Shown here: piece by piece, positions 31,865 to 42,139 of the stretch
Layout: the number at the start of each line of letters is the position of its first letter
Position numbering within the stretch: the first letter of the stretch is position 1
Assembly (NCBI RefSeq): GCF_003202155.1
Contig: NZ_QFLI01000010.1
Span: forward strand, 62,001-126,000
Direction: 5' to 3'
DNA from: Marinifilum breve
Lineage (GTDB): Bacteria; Bacteroidota; Bacteroidia; Bacteroidales; Marinifilaceae
Length of the DNA stretch: 64,000 nt
Notes under the pieces: generated by a model
What the model was told of the DNA's origin: nothing
The model's input: only the letters and a program-made list of their open reading frames with translations
Database searches by the model: none
Position numbers and translations under genes: made by a program

Positions 31865-34288
31865 ATGTGGAATAGGATTGCAGGATTAATTCTGAGAAAT
31901 AGGATTTTACTTTTGGTGGTAGTTGGGCTTATAACATCATTTATGGCTTATAAGGCTCAATTTGTTGAGATGTCCTATACCTATGCGAATTTACTTCCCG
32001 ATGATGATCCGGCATCGATAGAGTACGAGCGATTTAGAAATACTTTTGGACAGGAAGGTAACCAGATGTTCTTTGCCGTGCAAGATCCTGATTTTTATGA
32101 GTTGGAGAAATTCAACGATTGGATTGCTCTTGGCGATAGCCTTAAATCATTGGATGGAATCGATGCAGTTGTATCCATTGCCCATACCTGGAACATCAAC
32201 AAAAATAAAAAGCAGAAACGTTTCGAATTCGGAACCATATTTCCAAATAAGGTAAAAACGCAAGCCGAACTGGATAGTTTAGCTGCAATTGCAGAAGCTT
32301 TACCATTCTATCATGGAATCTTAATCAACAAAGAAAGCAATACCTATTTAATGGGGATTACGGTTAATGCAAAAATCATTAACTCAAAAGCCCGTGAGCC
32401 AATGGTAGCCAAAGTTCGTGAAATTACCGATGCTTTTACCGAGAAGTACGGTTTGAACATGAAGTATTCAGGTTTGCCATACATTCGAGTGGTAACCGCT
32501 CAAATGATTAAGGGTGAGATGAACATGTTTATCTACCTTTCGCTTTTGGTAACCGCTGTAATTTTATTCATGTTCTTCCGATCGTTCAAAGTAGTGTTTT
32601 TCTGTATGCTGGTGGTTGGTCTAAGTGTAATTTGGGCAGTAGGTTCCATGGTGCTGTTCGACTACAAAATTACCTTGCTTACTGCGATGCTTCCACCACT
32701 TTTGGTGGTAATTGGAATTCCAAACTCGGTCTTCCTGATTAATAAGTATCATGGAGAGTACATTCGTCACAACAACAAAATTAAGGCATTGCAAAGGGTA
32801 GTTGCCAAAATTGGTAATGCAACCTTTCTTACCAATCTTACAACGGCATCAGGGTTTGCTACATTCATTGTGACTTCAAGTCAGATTTTAAAAGAGTTTG
32901 GTGTTATTGCTGCTTTAAATATCATGGTAGTATTTGTTCTGTCGCTACTATTGATTCCTATTATTTTTAGCTTTTTGGCTCCGCCAGATCAAAAGGCTAC
33001 CAAGCACCTTGATAATAAGATGACTGTTTGGTTTGTTGGTAGATTAGAGAAGATTGTATTGGGCCATAGAAGCTTGGTATATGCTGTTGCCATTACGCTT
33101 TTGGTTCTTGGAGGATATGGCATTAGCAAAATGAAGAGTACAGGTTACATGGTAGATGACCTGCCACATGATAATGAAATTTATCAGGACCTTAAGTTCT
33201 TCGAAAACAATATGGATGGTATCATGCCTTTAGAGGTGATGATAGAAACCAAGAAAAAAGCTGGAGTACTAAAAACTTCTACTTTAAGACGTTTAAATAA
33301 ACTAAATGATTCTTTACGAGCTTACCCTGAAATATCAGGATCTGTATCGGTAGTAGAAGCTGCAAAGTTTGCCAACCAGGCTTATTTTAACGGAAAAGAG
33401 AAATACTATAAACTACCAAGTAACCAGACTAAGGATATTATTCTTTCCTACTTGGCAAAGGCCGAAACTGGTGCCGATTCCAAAGTATTGGAAACTTTTG
33501 TTGATTCTACTCAATCTGTTACCAGAATGAGTTTTAGAATGAAAGATATTGGAACTACCAGGATGGCCGAAATGGAAAAAACCATCTTGGGACATGTAAA
33601 TGAAATTTTCCCTACAGACAAATACACAGTGCATGTAACCGGATCGAGCATTGTCTTTTTTAAGGGAACTCAATACTTGATCAAAAACTTATTTTTGAGT
33701 TTGGCCTTGGCAATTTTCTTGATAGCCTCTTTCATGGCCTGGATGTTTTCATCCAAAAGGATGGTTATGGTAGCGTTAATACCAAACCTGTTGCCATTGA
33801 TCGTTACAGCAGCTCTAATGGGCTATTTTGGCATTCCTATTAAAGCATCTACCATATTGGTATTTAGTATTGCCTTTGGTATTTCGGTAGACGATACCAT
33901 TCACTATCTTGCAAAGTATCGTCAGGAACTAAAAGCAACCAATTGGAGCATTCGTTCATCGGTTGTTTTGGCTCTTCGTGAGACAGGCCAAAGTATGATG
34001 TATACATCCATTATTCTTTTCTTTGGATTTGGAATTTTTGCATTGTCTGAGTTTGGTGGAACCGTATCATTAGGCGTTTTGGTATCTCTTACCTTGCTTT
34101 CTGCTATGCTTTCGAATTTGGTCTTGCTGCCATCTTTGCTGTTAACTCTTGAAAAAGCAATTACCAACCGATCGTTTAAAGAACCTCTTCTTCAAATTTT
34201 TGATGAAGAAGAAGATATTGAATTGGATGATCTTCGAATTGCAGTAATTGAAAATAAAGAAGAGGAAAAAGAATCTGCTGCGAGCTAA
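31865..34288 (+). CDS. RND-superfamily MMPL-type transporter
   Basis: 807 residues. Twelve membrane helices are arranged as 1 + 5 and 1 + 5, with two large periplasmic loops (about 35-225 and 430-620). The first loop has SYTYANLLPDDDPASIEYERFRNTFG, typical of the family. SIAFGISVDDTIHYLAKYRQE (about 674-694) is the conserved segment with Asp residues needed for proton use. Relatives export lipids, hopanoids or hydrophobic compounds. The C-terminus is an acidic cytoplasmic tail (DEEEDIELDD). A polyprenyl synthase gene follows 52 nt later, which hints at an isoprenoid-related substrate; that is inference. Confidence 0.9.
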   Translation: MWNRIAGLILRNRILLLVVVGLITSFMAYKAQFVEMSYTYANLLPDDDPASIEYERFRNTFGQEGNQMFFAVQDPDFYELEKFNDWIALGDSLKSLDGIDAVVSIAHTWNINKNKKQKRFEFGTIFPNKVKTQAELDSLAAIAEALPFYHGILINKESNTYLMGITVNAKIINSKAREPMVAKVREITDAFTEKYGLNMKYSGLPYIRVVTAQMIKGEMNMFIYLSLLVTAVILFMFFRSFKVVFFCMLVVGLSVIWAVGSMVLFDYKITLLTAMLPPLLVVIGIPNSVFLINKYHGEYIRHNNKIKALQRVVAKIGNATFLTNLTTASGFATFIVTSSQILKEFGVIAALNIMVVFVLSLLLIPIIFSFLAPPDQKATKHLDNKMTVWFVGRLEKIVLGHRSLVYAVAITLLVLGGYGISKMKSTGYMVDDLPHDNEIYQDLKFFENNMDGIMPLEVMIETKKKAGVLKTSTLRRLNKLNDSLRAYPEISGSVSVVEAAKFANQAYFNGKEKYYKLPSNQTKDIILSYLAKAETGADSKVLETFVDSTQSVTRMSFRMKDIGTTRMAEMEKTILGHVNEIFPTDKYTVHVTGSSIVFFKGTQYLIKNLFLSLALAIFLIASFMAWMFSSKRMVMVALIPNLLPLIVTAALMGYFGIPIKASTILVFSIAFGISVDDTIHYLAKYRQELKATNWSIRSSVVLALRETGQSMMYTSIILFFGFGIFALSEFGGTVSLGVLVSLTLLSAMLSNLVLLPSLLLTLEKAITNRSFKEPLLQIFDEEEDIELDDLRIAVIENKEEEKESAAS

Positions 34289-34340
34289 TTTTTTATATTT
34301 TAGTGAGCTGTAAAAATTACACACTAAACTTATAGCTCAC

Positions 34341-35315
34341 ATGTATAGTTTCAAAGAACTCCAGGATATAGTGCAGAAAGAAATTGATGGACTGGAGTTT
34401 TCTACACCCCCAGAAGGATTGTTCGAACCCATGAAGTACATTCTTGGGATTGGTGGCAAGCGCCTTCGTCCGATTTTGGTATTGCTTAGTGCCAATTTAT
34501 TTAAAGAAGATTTAAAGAAAATTTATCTACCAGCCATTGGAATAGAGGTATTTCACAATTTTACCCTATTGCACGATGACGTAATGGATAATGCACCAAT
34601 TCGTAGAAGCAAGGCTACGGTTCACGAAAAGTGGAACAGTAATGTTGCCATTCTTTCCGGTGATGCCATGTCTATCAAGGCATACCAATACATTGTAAGT
34701 TGTGAAGATCGCCATTTGCGTGATGTTCTTACCGTGTTTAACCAAACGGCTCTTGAGGTTTGTGAAGGGCAGCAGTTCGATATGGAATTCGAGGATAGAG
34801 GCGATGTTCAGATCGATGAGTATTTGGAAATGATTCGCTTGAAAACAGCTGTACTTTTGGGAGGAAGCTTAAAAATGGGAGCGGTAATGGGCGATGCTGA
34901 TGCTAAAGATGCTGACTTACTTTATCACTTTGGAGTAAATCTGGGCATGGCTTTCCAATTGCAAGATGATTATCTGGATGTTTTTGGTGATGAAGAAGTA
35001 TTTGGTAAGAAGATTGGTGGAGATATTCTTTGTAACAAAAAGACTTTTTTGTTGATAAAAGCGTTTGAATTGGCAAAAGGTGATGATAAAAAGGAATTGG
35101 AAGAATGGATTTCAGCCAAAGATTTTAATGCAGAAGAAAAAATTACTGCAGTTAGGTCTATATATGAAAAACTGAAGGTGAAAGATCAATCGCAAGCGAA
35201 GATCGATGAGTATTTTAGCCTTTGTTTAGAGTATTTGGATAAGGTGAATGTTCCAGCCGAAAAGAAAAAAGAATTGTACACTTTGGTGAAGAAATTAGTA
35301 AATCGTTCCGTTTAA
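34341..35315 (+). CDS. Polyprenyl diphosphate synthase
   Basis: 324 residues of the trans-isoprenyl diphosphate synthase family, which elongates allylic diphosphates with isopentenyl diphosphate. The first Asp-rich motif is LLHDDVMDNAPIRR, the second FQLQDDYLDVFGD, and the GGKRLRP motif near residue 40 binds substrate. Two small residues (Phe-Thr in EVFHNFTLLHDD) precede the first motif and set chain length; the product could be farnesyl, geranylgeranyl or longer and is not predictable here. It is probably co-transcribed with the MMPL gene; atpD follows 94 nt later with its own promoter. Confidence 0.93.
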   Translation: MYSFKELQDIVQKEIDGLEFSTPPEGLFEPMKYILGIGGKRLRPILVLLSANLFKEDLKKIYLPAIGIEVFHNFTLLHDDVMDNAPIRRSKATVHEKWNSNVAILSGDAMSIKAYQYIVSCEDRHLRDVLTVFNQTALEVCEGQQFDMEFEDRGDVQIDEYLEMIRLKTAVLLGGSLKMGAVMGDADAKDADLLYHFGVNLGMAFQLQDDYLDVFGDEEVFGKKIGGDILCNKKTFLLIKAFELAKGDDKKELEEWISAKDFNAEEKITAVRSIYEKLKVKDQSQAKIDEYFSLCLEYLDKVNVPAEKKKELYTLVKKLVNRSV

Positions 35316-35362
35316 GTGTGTTAAAATTTAAGATAAGATTCTCCTTTATTCGTAAAAAATTT

Positions 35363-35370
35363 TAAATTTG
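35363..35370 (+). promoter_or_regulatory. Candidate -7 box of the atpDC promoter
   Basis: TAAATTTG is an exact TAnnTTTG box, 39 nt before the atpD ATG. No good -33 TTTG is present at 19 nt. Confidence 0.4.
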
Positions 35371-35409
35371 TCATCACGCGATATTAATGATCCAAAAATT
35401 TAATAGTAA

Positions 35410-36921
<1,512 letters not shown>

Positions 36922-36932
36922 TCAAGCTTCAA

Positions 36933-37021
36933 GGTAAAAGTTAAAAGGTAAAAGTTACATAGATTCTTAATTTGTATCTGATTCCTGTTAACTGATCATT
37001 GTTAACTGATAATTGATAAAC
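36933..37021. repeat. Tandem and inverted repeats in the atpD-atpC spacer
   Basis: GGTAAAAGTTA occurs twice (36933-36957). Then GTTAACTGAT occurs twice (around ATCATT), followed by AATTGATAA up to the atpC ATG. It resembles the AT-rich repeats after atpA and at 57275. Confidence 0.6.
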
Positions 37022-37261
37022 ATGCATTTAGAAATAGTAACACCAGAAAAGAGTCTTTACTCAGGAGAAGTTGTTTTGGTTCAACTTCCGGGAAAAGATG
37101 GATCTTTTGAAATACTGAAAAATCACGCTCCAATTGTATCCACTTTAGAAAAAGGGACCATCAAATTGAGACCATATGAAGGAGATGATATTTTCTTCGA
37201 GATTGGTGGAGGAGTAGTTGAATGCAAGAAAAATGTAATTTCAGTATTGGCAGATAGTTAG
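37022..37261 (+). CDS. atpC: F-type ATP synthase subunit epsilon, short form
   Basis: 79 residues, only the N-terminal beta-sandwich (MHLEIVTPEKSLYSGEV, LPGKDGSFEILKNHAPIV, GGGVVECKKNVISVLAD). The C-terminal two-helix domain, which in other bacteria brings the protein to about 130-140 residues and inhibits ATP hydrolysis, is absent. The stop is followed by a terminator, so it is not a truncation by frameshift that can be seen. Short epsilon is common in Bacteroidota. The ATG at 37022 is preferred over a TTG three codons upstream. Confidence 0.93.
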   Translation: MHLEIVTPEKSLYSGEVVLVQLPGKDGSFEILKNHAPIVSTLEKGTIKLRPYEGDDIFFEIGGGVVECKKNVISVLADS

Positions 37262-37307
37262 ATGATAAAAGTTAGCACACAAAGAATTAGTGCTGATGAT
37301 AGATATT

Positions 37308-37348
37308 AAAAAAAGAGGCTTTGGTGTTAAATCAAAGTCTCTTTTTTT
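37308..37348 (+). terminator. Intrinsic terminator of atpDC
   Basis: AAAAGAGGCTTTG pairs with CAAAGTCTCTTTT (one G-U) around a 9 nt loop, ending in a run of seven T. Confidence 0.88.
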
Positions 37349-37453
37349 CGTTTATTATAATGTATTAATATTCCATTAATTGCTATTATCTAAGTATTAA
37401 TGGCATTTTTAAGAATATGAACCTTCATAGTTCACTGTTAAGCAAAAATTTTC

Positions 37454-37461
37454 TACTTTTG
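37454..37461 (+). promoter_or_regulatory. Candidate -7 box of the glycosyltransferase gene
   Basis: TACTTTTG, exact match to TAnnTTTG, 66 nt before the ATG of the GT9 gene. The -33 region (TTCA at 19 nt) is weak. Confidence 0.4.
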
Positions 37462-37527
37462 TCTATCTTAGATTAAATAAAGTGTAAATCATCTCGGTAC
37501 TAGTTACGAAATACCTGATACGATAAA

Positions 37528-38565
37528 ATGCCTAAAAAATTTCTAATCATTCGATTTAGTTCTATTGGAGATATCATTCAATGCATGACAGCTGTTGACG
37601 GTATTTTAAACCACTATCCCGACGCAGAAATTCATTGGATTGCGAGAAAAGATATGTCCTCTTTTTTGGCCATGGATCAACGAATTCATAAAGTTTGGGG
37701 ATTTGATCGCCAAAATGGATTTGAAGGCATTTTAAAGCAAGCAAAACTGCTTAAACAGGAAAAGTTCGATTATATATATGATGCACACTCAAATATCCGC
37801 TCTCTCATTCTAAAGTCTGTTTTGGTACCAATTTGGAAGCGCTATTTAGGAATCGGACCCAAATTTACCATGAGAAGTAAGGAAAGATTCAAAAGGATCT
37901 TACTCTTCAAATTTGGAATTGATTGTTTCCCAATGCCTTTTAAAGGAATGCTCTCGTTTCGTAAACCATTGGAAAAATGGGGAATTAAGGATTACTCCAA
38001 GTTCAATGAAGACTGGTTCTTTCCTACGGAATTGAAAGAAAAGATGGAGCAACAGGTTTTTAAGAACCTAAAAGGAGACAAGAGAAAATTAGTGACTTTG
38101 GTTCCATCGGCTGCCTGGCAAATGAAACGATGGCCCGTTTCTCACTGGCAGAAGTTAGTTGATTTGCTTCCTGATTATCACTTTATGATTCTGGCCGGTC
38201 CGGATGATATGTTCTGCAAGGAGATTGTAGAAGTTGCTCCTGAACGTGTGTTGAACCTGAGTGGAAAAACCAATCTATTGGAATCTTGCTACCTGGTTCA
38301 AAAATCAAATTTGGTAGTATCTGGTGATACAGGGTTCTTGCATGCCGCAGATAAATTTAAGATACCAGCTCTTTCTTTAATGGGACCAACTGCATTTGGA
38401 TTTACCACAGGAGACCACATTAAAACCCTCGAAGTTGATATGAAATGTCGTCCTTGTACAAAGGATGGATCCGGAAAATGTAAGATGAATATTTACCAGC
38501 AATGTATGGTCGATATTACTCCTAAGTGGCTTGCAGATGAGGTGAAAATGTTAATGGAATCTTAA
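37528..38565 (+). CDS. Glycosyltransferase family 9 (heptosyltransferase-like)
   Basis: 345 residues. KKFLIIRFSSIGDIIQCM at the N-terminus is the GT9 nucleotide-sugar transferase signature (R-x-S-x-x-G-D). The C-terminal half has LVTLVPSAAWQMKRWPVSHWQKLVDLL and VVSGDTGFLHAADKFKIPALSLMGPT, typical of ADP-heptose:LPS heptosyltransferases. It is cytoplasmic, acting on LPS core. A Cys-rich stretch MKCRPCTKDGSGKCKMNIYQQCM near the C-terminus could bind metal and is a common feature of this branch. It stands alone between atpDC and the peroxidase gene. Confidence 0.88.
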   Translation: MPKKFLIIRFSSIGDIIQCMTAVDGILNHYPDAEIHWIARKDMSSFLAMDQRIHKVWGFDRQNGFEGILKQAKLLKQEKFDYIYDAHSNIRSLILKSVLVPIWKRYLGIGPKFTMRSKERFKRILLFKFGIDCFPMPFKGMLSFRKPLEKWGIKDYSKFNEDWFFPTELKEKMEQQVFKNLKGDKRKLVTLVPSAAWQMKRWPVSHWQKLVDLLPDYHFMILAGPDDMFCKEIVEVAPERVLNLSGKTNLLESCYLVQKSNLVVSGDTGFLHAADKFKIPALSLMGPTAFGFTTGDHIKTLEVDMKCRPCTKDGSGKCKMNIYQQCMVDITPKWLADEVKMLMES

Positions 38566-38644
38566 ATCAGACCAATAAGTATTTTAATTCTTCCGACTTC
38601 TTATTTTTTATGATATCTTAGTTTGCAAATCAAAACAAGAATTC

Positions 38645-39310
38645 ATGAAAAAAGTAGCATTACTCCTTATTGTATTAGTAGGAGTTTATACCAGTCAGGC
38701 AATTGCCCAAAGTAAAGAGAAAAAAGAATGTAAAAAGGAATGCTGTTCCAAGAAGAAATGTGAGAGCAAAAATTTTTACAGCTATAAAATGAACTCTCTG
38801 CAAGGCGATGAGGTAAAATTAAAGAAATACAAAGGAAAAGTGGTTTTGGTGGTTAATACGGCCAGTAAATGCGGTTTAACACCACAATACAAAGGTTTGG
38901 AAGCCATGTATCAAAAATACAAAGATCAAGGATTGGTGATTTTGGGTTTTCCTTGTAACCAATTCTTAGGACAGGAGCCAGGAACAGCTGAGGAAATTGG
39001 AGAGTTCTGTCAGAAAAACTATGGAGTGAGCTTTCCAATGTTTGAAAAGATTGAAGTTCGTGGCGAGAATGCTCATCCATTGTATAAAATGTTGACTTCA
39101 GAAAAAGAATTCAAGGGATTTGATGATTCAGAGTCGGGACAGAAATTCAAGGGCTTCTTAAGTCAAAAATTTCCTGAAATCTATGAGGGTAATGGCGTAA
39201 AATGGAACTTCACAAAATTTTTAATCGACAGAGATGGTAAGGTAGTTCAGCGAATAGAACCCAATATCACTCCTGAAAGTATGGAAGAAGATATTAAGAA
39301 ATTACTATAA
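38645..39310 (+). CDS. Exported glutathione peroxidase family protein
   Basis: 221 residues: signal peptide (1-22, cleavage after AIA-Q), a Cys/Lys-rich linker with C29, C33, C34 and C39, then a complete GPx thioredoxin fold. The peroxidatic Cys is C76 in [10 protein letters not shown], Gln is Q106 in FPCNQF, and Trp-Asn is W187/N188 in VKWNFTKFL. The fold carries Cys, not selenocysteine, so it most likely reduces peroxides with thioredoxin-like donors. An exported form with a Cys cluster before the fold is unusual. It ends in a strong terminator, converging on the 4Fe-4S gene. Confidence 0.9.
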   Translation: MKKVALLLIVLVGVYTSQAIAQSKEKKECKKECCSKKKCESKNFYSYKMNSLQGDEVKLKKYKGKVVLVVNTASKCGLTPQYKGLEAMYQKYKDQGLVILGFPCNQFLGQEPGTAEEIGEFCQKNYGVSFPMFEKIEVRGENAHPLYKMLTSEKEFKGFDDSESGQKFKGFLSQKFPEIYEGNGVKWNFTKFLIDRDGKVVQRIEPNITPESMEEDIKKLL

Positions 39311-39315
39311 TAATG

Positions 39316-39342
39316 AAGAGCTCCAATTTGGAGCTCTTTTTT
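39316..39342 (+). terminator. Intrinsic terminator of the peroxidase gene
   Basis: AAGAGCTCC/GGAGCTCTT perfect 9 bp stem with AATTT loop and a T run. Confidence 0.9.
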
Positions 39343-39353
39343 ATTTTATAGTT

Positions 39354-40697
39354 TTAAAAAAAGCTAGAAATAGGACCAATTAAAAATATCACAAGATGGA
39401 AAAGGATAGTGATATAGAGAATCCATTTATCTGAGTCGGTTTTACTTACTTTTTTTACAGATATATATGTCGCATAACAAAGCCCCAAAATTCCCAAAAC
39501 AAGAACCAGGTTGTTCACCCAAGCTAACGGATTGAGAGCAATTTCCTTATTGAAAATAAGATTTGCATATTGCAAACCATCTGGTTGTTCGAGGGCATAT
39601 TGCCAATATGGAATTCTGGAACTGGTTTTTAGCAAGGCCTTGAATACATGTCCAAATGCCACCAATGGCAAAAGATGAATGGCAAGTTTTTGAAGGCTTT
39701 GTTTCCATGAAGTTTTACCATTTACTTTAAGTAGGAAAGAGATGAATCCCATAAAAATAGCAGGAACAAGAAGGAAGAGAATCAATGCTTCAAACAAGCC
39801 GTATGGAATAGCCAGACTACCGATTAATTTGTTGAGGTGTGAGGGTATGAAACGAATAATGGTATTACTTGTTTCCCAAGATGAAAGGTTCTCATAGCAA
39901 ACAAAACCAAGAAGTACCATCAACATTCCTATTTCAGACCATAAAAGCTTTTTTGAGTCGAAATTTTGGTAAGAACTTTTAATTCTTTTGAGAGTGATAT
40001 TGTTGTTTGAACAGGATTTTACACATTGAGTACAAAGAATGCAAGTTCTGTTATTGGTAATGTTAGCCGGATACAAGTTTGAAGAACAAGATCTTCCAAC
40101 AAGTTTGTATTGATTTTCTTTTGAGATACAATCCTTGGTTTTACATGAATGGCAAGTGACCTGATTCTTAACTCTTATGCCAAAGTGAGACAGAAGAGAA
40201 TACAATCCTAATAGTTTACCTACAGGACATAAATAGGAACAAAAGGCTCTTTTTTCATAAATGATTGACAAGATTACAGCCAAGCCCATTAGTGATAAAA
40301 GATAATAAGCCATAAGGTTAGGATAACGATGAATTCCCCAGGTATGTATGGCAACTATGGCAATAAATGCGTATAAAATGGTAATCATCCATCCTGATTT
40401 CATGAATTTGGGAACTTTTCGCTTCAAACCAATACGATTAGCAATTGCTGATAAAAATTCAATTGGGCAGATGCTACACCAATGTCGTCCGAAAAATACG
40501 GCAGTTAACACAATTACAGGCCACCAATACGACCATACAATTAAATTGGATAAGTTGGTATTTCGTAATTGTTTTACAAGAGCAGGGTCACTGGTTGTAA
40601 CATTAATTGCTCCTAAAACAAGAAATGTAAATATTAGCAGTGATAGGATTTGAAATACAAGAGGGTAGAGTTTAGATTTATATAATTTTTCAATCAT
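39354..40697 (-). CDS. Membrane 4Fe-4S polyferredoxin (NapH/NosR-like)
   Basis: 447 residues with about nine membrane helices. Seen Cys motifs: FFGRHWCSICPIEFL (about 68-82) and FCSYLCPVGKLLG (about 151-163), the twin CxxxCP motifs of NapH/NosR proteins, then CHSCKTKDC and CILCTQCVKSC (two ferredoxin-type sites, about 180-230). This fits a quinol or electron carrier that passes electrons across the membrane to a periplasmic enzyme. No oxidoreductase partner lies next to it. It is the last gene of the co-directional run from 47260, 69 nt after the small secreted protein; a separate promoter is possible. Confidence 0.85.
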   Translation of the reverse strand: MIEKLYKSKLYPLVFQILSLLIFTFLVLGAINVTTSDPALVKQLRNTNLSNLIVWSYWWPVIVLTAVFFGRHWCSICPIEFLSAIANRIGLKRKVPKFMKSGWMITILYAFIAIVAIHTWGIHRYPNLMAYYLLSLMGLAVILSIIYEKRAFCSYLCPVGKLLGLYSLLSHFGIRVKNQVTCHSCKTKDCISKENQYKLVGRSCSSNLYPANITNNRTCILCTQCVKSCSNNNITLKRIKSSYQNFDSKKLLWSEIGMLMVLLGFVCYENLSSWETSNTIIRFIPSHLNKLIGSLAIPYGLFEALILFLLVPAIFMGFISFLLKVNGKTSWKQSLQKLAIHLLPLVAFGHVFKALLKTSSRIPYWQYALEQPDGLQYANLIFNKEIALNPLAWVNNLVLVLGILGLCYATYISVKKVSKTDSDKWILYITILFHLVIFLIGPISSFF

Positions 40698-40766
40698 TTT
40701 TTCATTTGTAATTTAACATGAGAATTGGGAATCAATAGGCATACTGATTCGTAGAAATTGGATGTG

Positions 40767-41129
40767 TTAAATTAATGAAGGTGGGGATAATGAATTATTC
40801 AAATATAAAAAGCGATCTGATTCATATAATATTACGTTGTTATGAGTAAGAATTTCAAATTCATAAAAAACCGAGGAGCAGTTACAGTTTTTAGCCTCTG
40901 TGAATTCTAAGTGTGGAAAGGGAAGTTTTTGGTTATTATCCTTAAAATTTAGGTAATAAACAGCATGTAATAATTCGTCAGTATTTTTCTCTTCGTTTTG
41001 AGATGTATTGTTCTTCCAAAATTCAATTACCTCTCCTGTTTCAGCATGAATATCATGTTTATGTGGAATAATCCTTTCCGAAATAGAGGAAAGAAGTGCA
41101 AGTAATAATATGAATTGCAGATTTCTCAA
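40767..41129 (-). CDS. Small secreted protein with His/Cys residues
   Basis: 120 residues. Signal-like N-terminus (MRNLQFILLLALLSSISERI), then PHKHDIHAETGEVIEFW with three His and acidic residues, and NCNCSSVFYEFEIL later. His and Cys suggest a metal-binding periplasmic protein, perhaps with the 4Fe-4S gene downstream; this is inference. No named family is recognised. It starts 8 nt after the epimerase stop. Confidence 0.6.
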   Translation of the reverse strand: MRNLQFILLLALLSSISERIIPHKHDIHAETGEVIEFWKNNTSQNEEKNTDELLHAVYYLNFKDNNQKLPFPHLEFTEAKNCNCSSVFYEFEILTHNNVILYESDRFLYLNNSLSPPSLI

Positions 41130-41137
41130 TCTAATGA

Positions 41138-42139
41138 TTATGCAACGATTTCTCTAACATTTATTTTCTTATACCATTCTACGAAAAGTTTAATCCCTTC
41201 TTCAAATGAAACTTTAGGAGAATATTCAATAAGTTCTTTGGCTTTGTTTATATCAGCAAATGTTTGATTTACGTCACCAGCTTGCATTGGAAGACGGTTG
41301 ATGTTTGGGATAATTTCAGAAGCTTTAGAGATGGCTTCTATCATTTGATTTAAGGGTATTGGATAACTGTTACCAAGGTTAATAGTTTCAAATACATTTT
41401 CGCTTTTAAAAAGGAACTCACAAGTTTTAACAATTCCATCAACAGTATCATCTACATAAGTATAATCCCTTGCTGTACTACCATCTCCAAATACGGGTAT
41501 GGTTTCGTCATTTATCATCAATTTCAGAAACTTGTGGATTGCCAGATCTGGTCGCTGACGAGGACCAAAAACGGTAAAGAATCTCATGTTAATGATATCT
41601 AGTTGGTAGAGGTGATGATAACTATGATTCAAAACTTCACAAGCTTTTTTCGAAAAAGCATAAGGAGAAATCACATGATCGACATTTTGATCTTCAGTGA
41701 ATGGAACTGTAGCGTTGTTTCCATACACCGATGAGGATGATGCAAAGGCCAGTTTTTTAATTCCCTTTTCATTCATGAAATCAAGGATGTTTCGGGTAGC
41801 GGTAATATTACTATCGATATAACTTTGGGGAGCTTCAATTGATGGTCGAACACCAGCTTTTCCTGCCAGATGGACAATGAGAGATACATCTTCCTGTATC
41901 ATGTTTAATACACCAGTTTGACAAAGGTCTAATTGGTAAAATTTAAAAGCTTTGTTTCTTTTAAATCCTTCCATATTCTCCATCTTTAAATCTATGGAAT
42001 AATAGGGATCAAAATTATCGACACCTACAACCTGATAACCCAGATTTAAAAGCTTTTCACACAAATGCGAACCAATAAATCCAGCACATCCTGTTACAAG
42101 AATGCTTTCTTTTAATCTGTTTTCTTGTTTAATTTCCAT
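41138..42139 (-). CDS. NAD-dependent nucleotide-sugar epimerase
   Basis: 333-residue extended SDR protein. The Rossmann motif VTGCAGFIGSHLCEKL (about 15-30) is followed by the active-site SSSSVYG (about 135-141) and SPYAFSKKACE with the Y-x-x-x-K catalytic pair (Tyr about 161). The NMRFFTVFGPRQRPDLAIHKF segment is typical of UDP-glucuronate/UDP-galacturonate 4-epimerases. It probably supplies a uronic or related sugar for the lipid modification encoded upstream. It overlaps the GT39 gene by 11 bases. Confidence 0.9.
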   Translation of the reverse strand: MEIKQENRLKESILVTGCAGFIGSHLCEKLLNLGYQVVGVDNFDPYYSIDLKMENMEGFKRNKAFKFYQLDLCQTGVLNMIQEDVSLIVHLAGKAGVRPSIEAPQSYIDSNITATRNILDFMNEKGIKKLAFASSSSVYGNNATVPFTEDQNVDHVISPYAFSKKACEVLNHSYHHLYQLDIINMRFFTVFGPRQRPDLAIHKFLKLMINDETIPVFGDGSTARDYTYVDDTVDGIVKTCEFLFKSENVFETINLGNSYPIPLNQMIEAISKASEIIPNINRLPMQAGDVNQTFADINKAKELIEYSPKVSFEEGIKLFVEWYKKINVREIVA

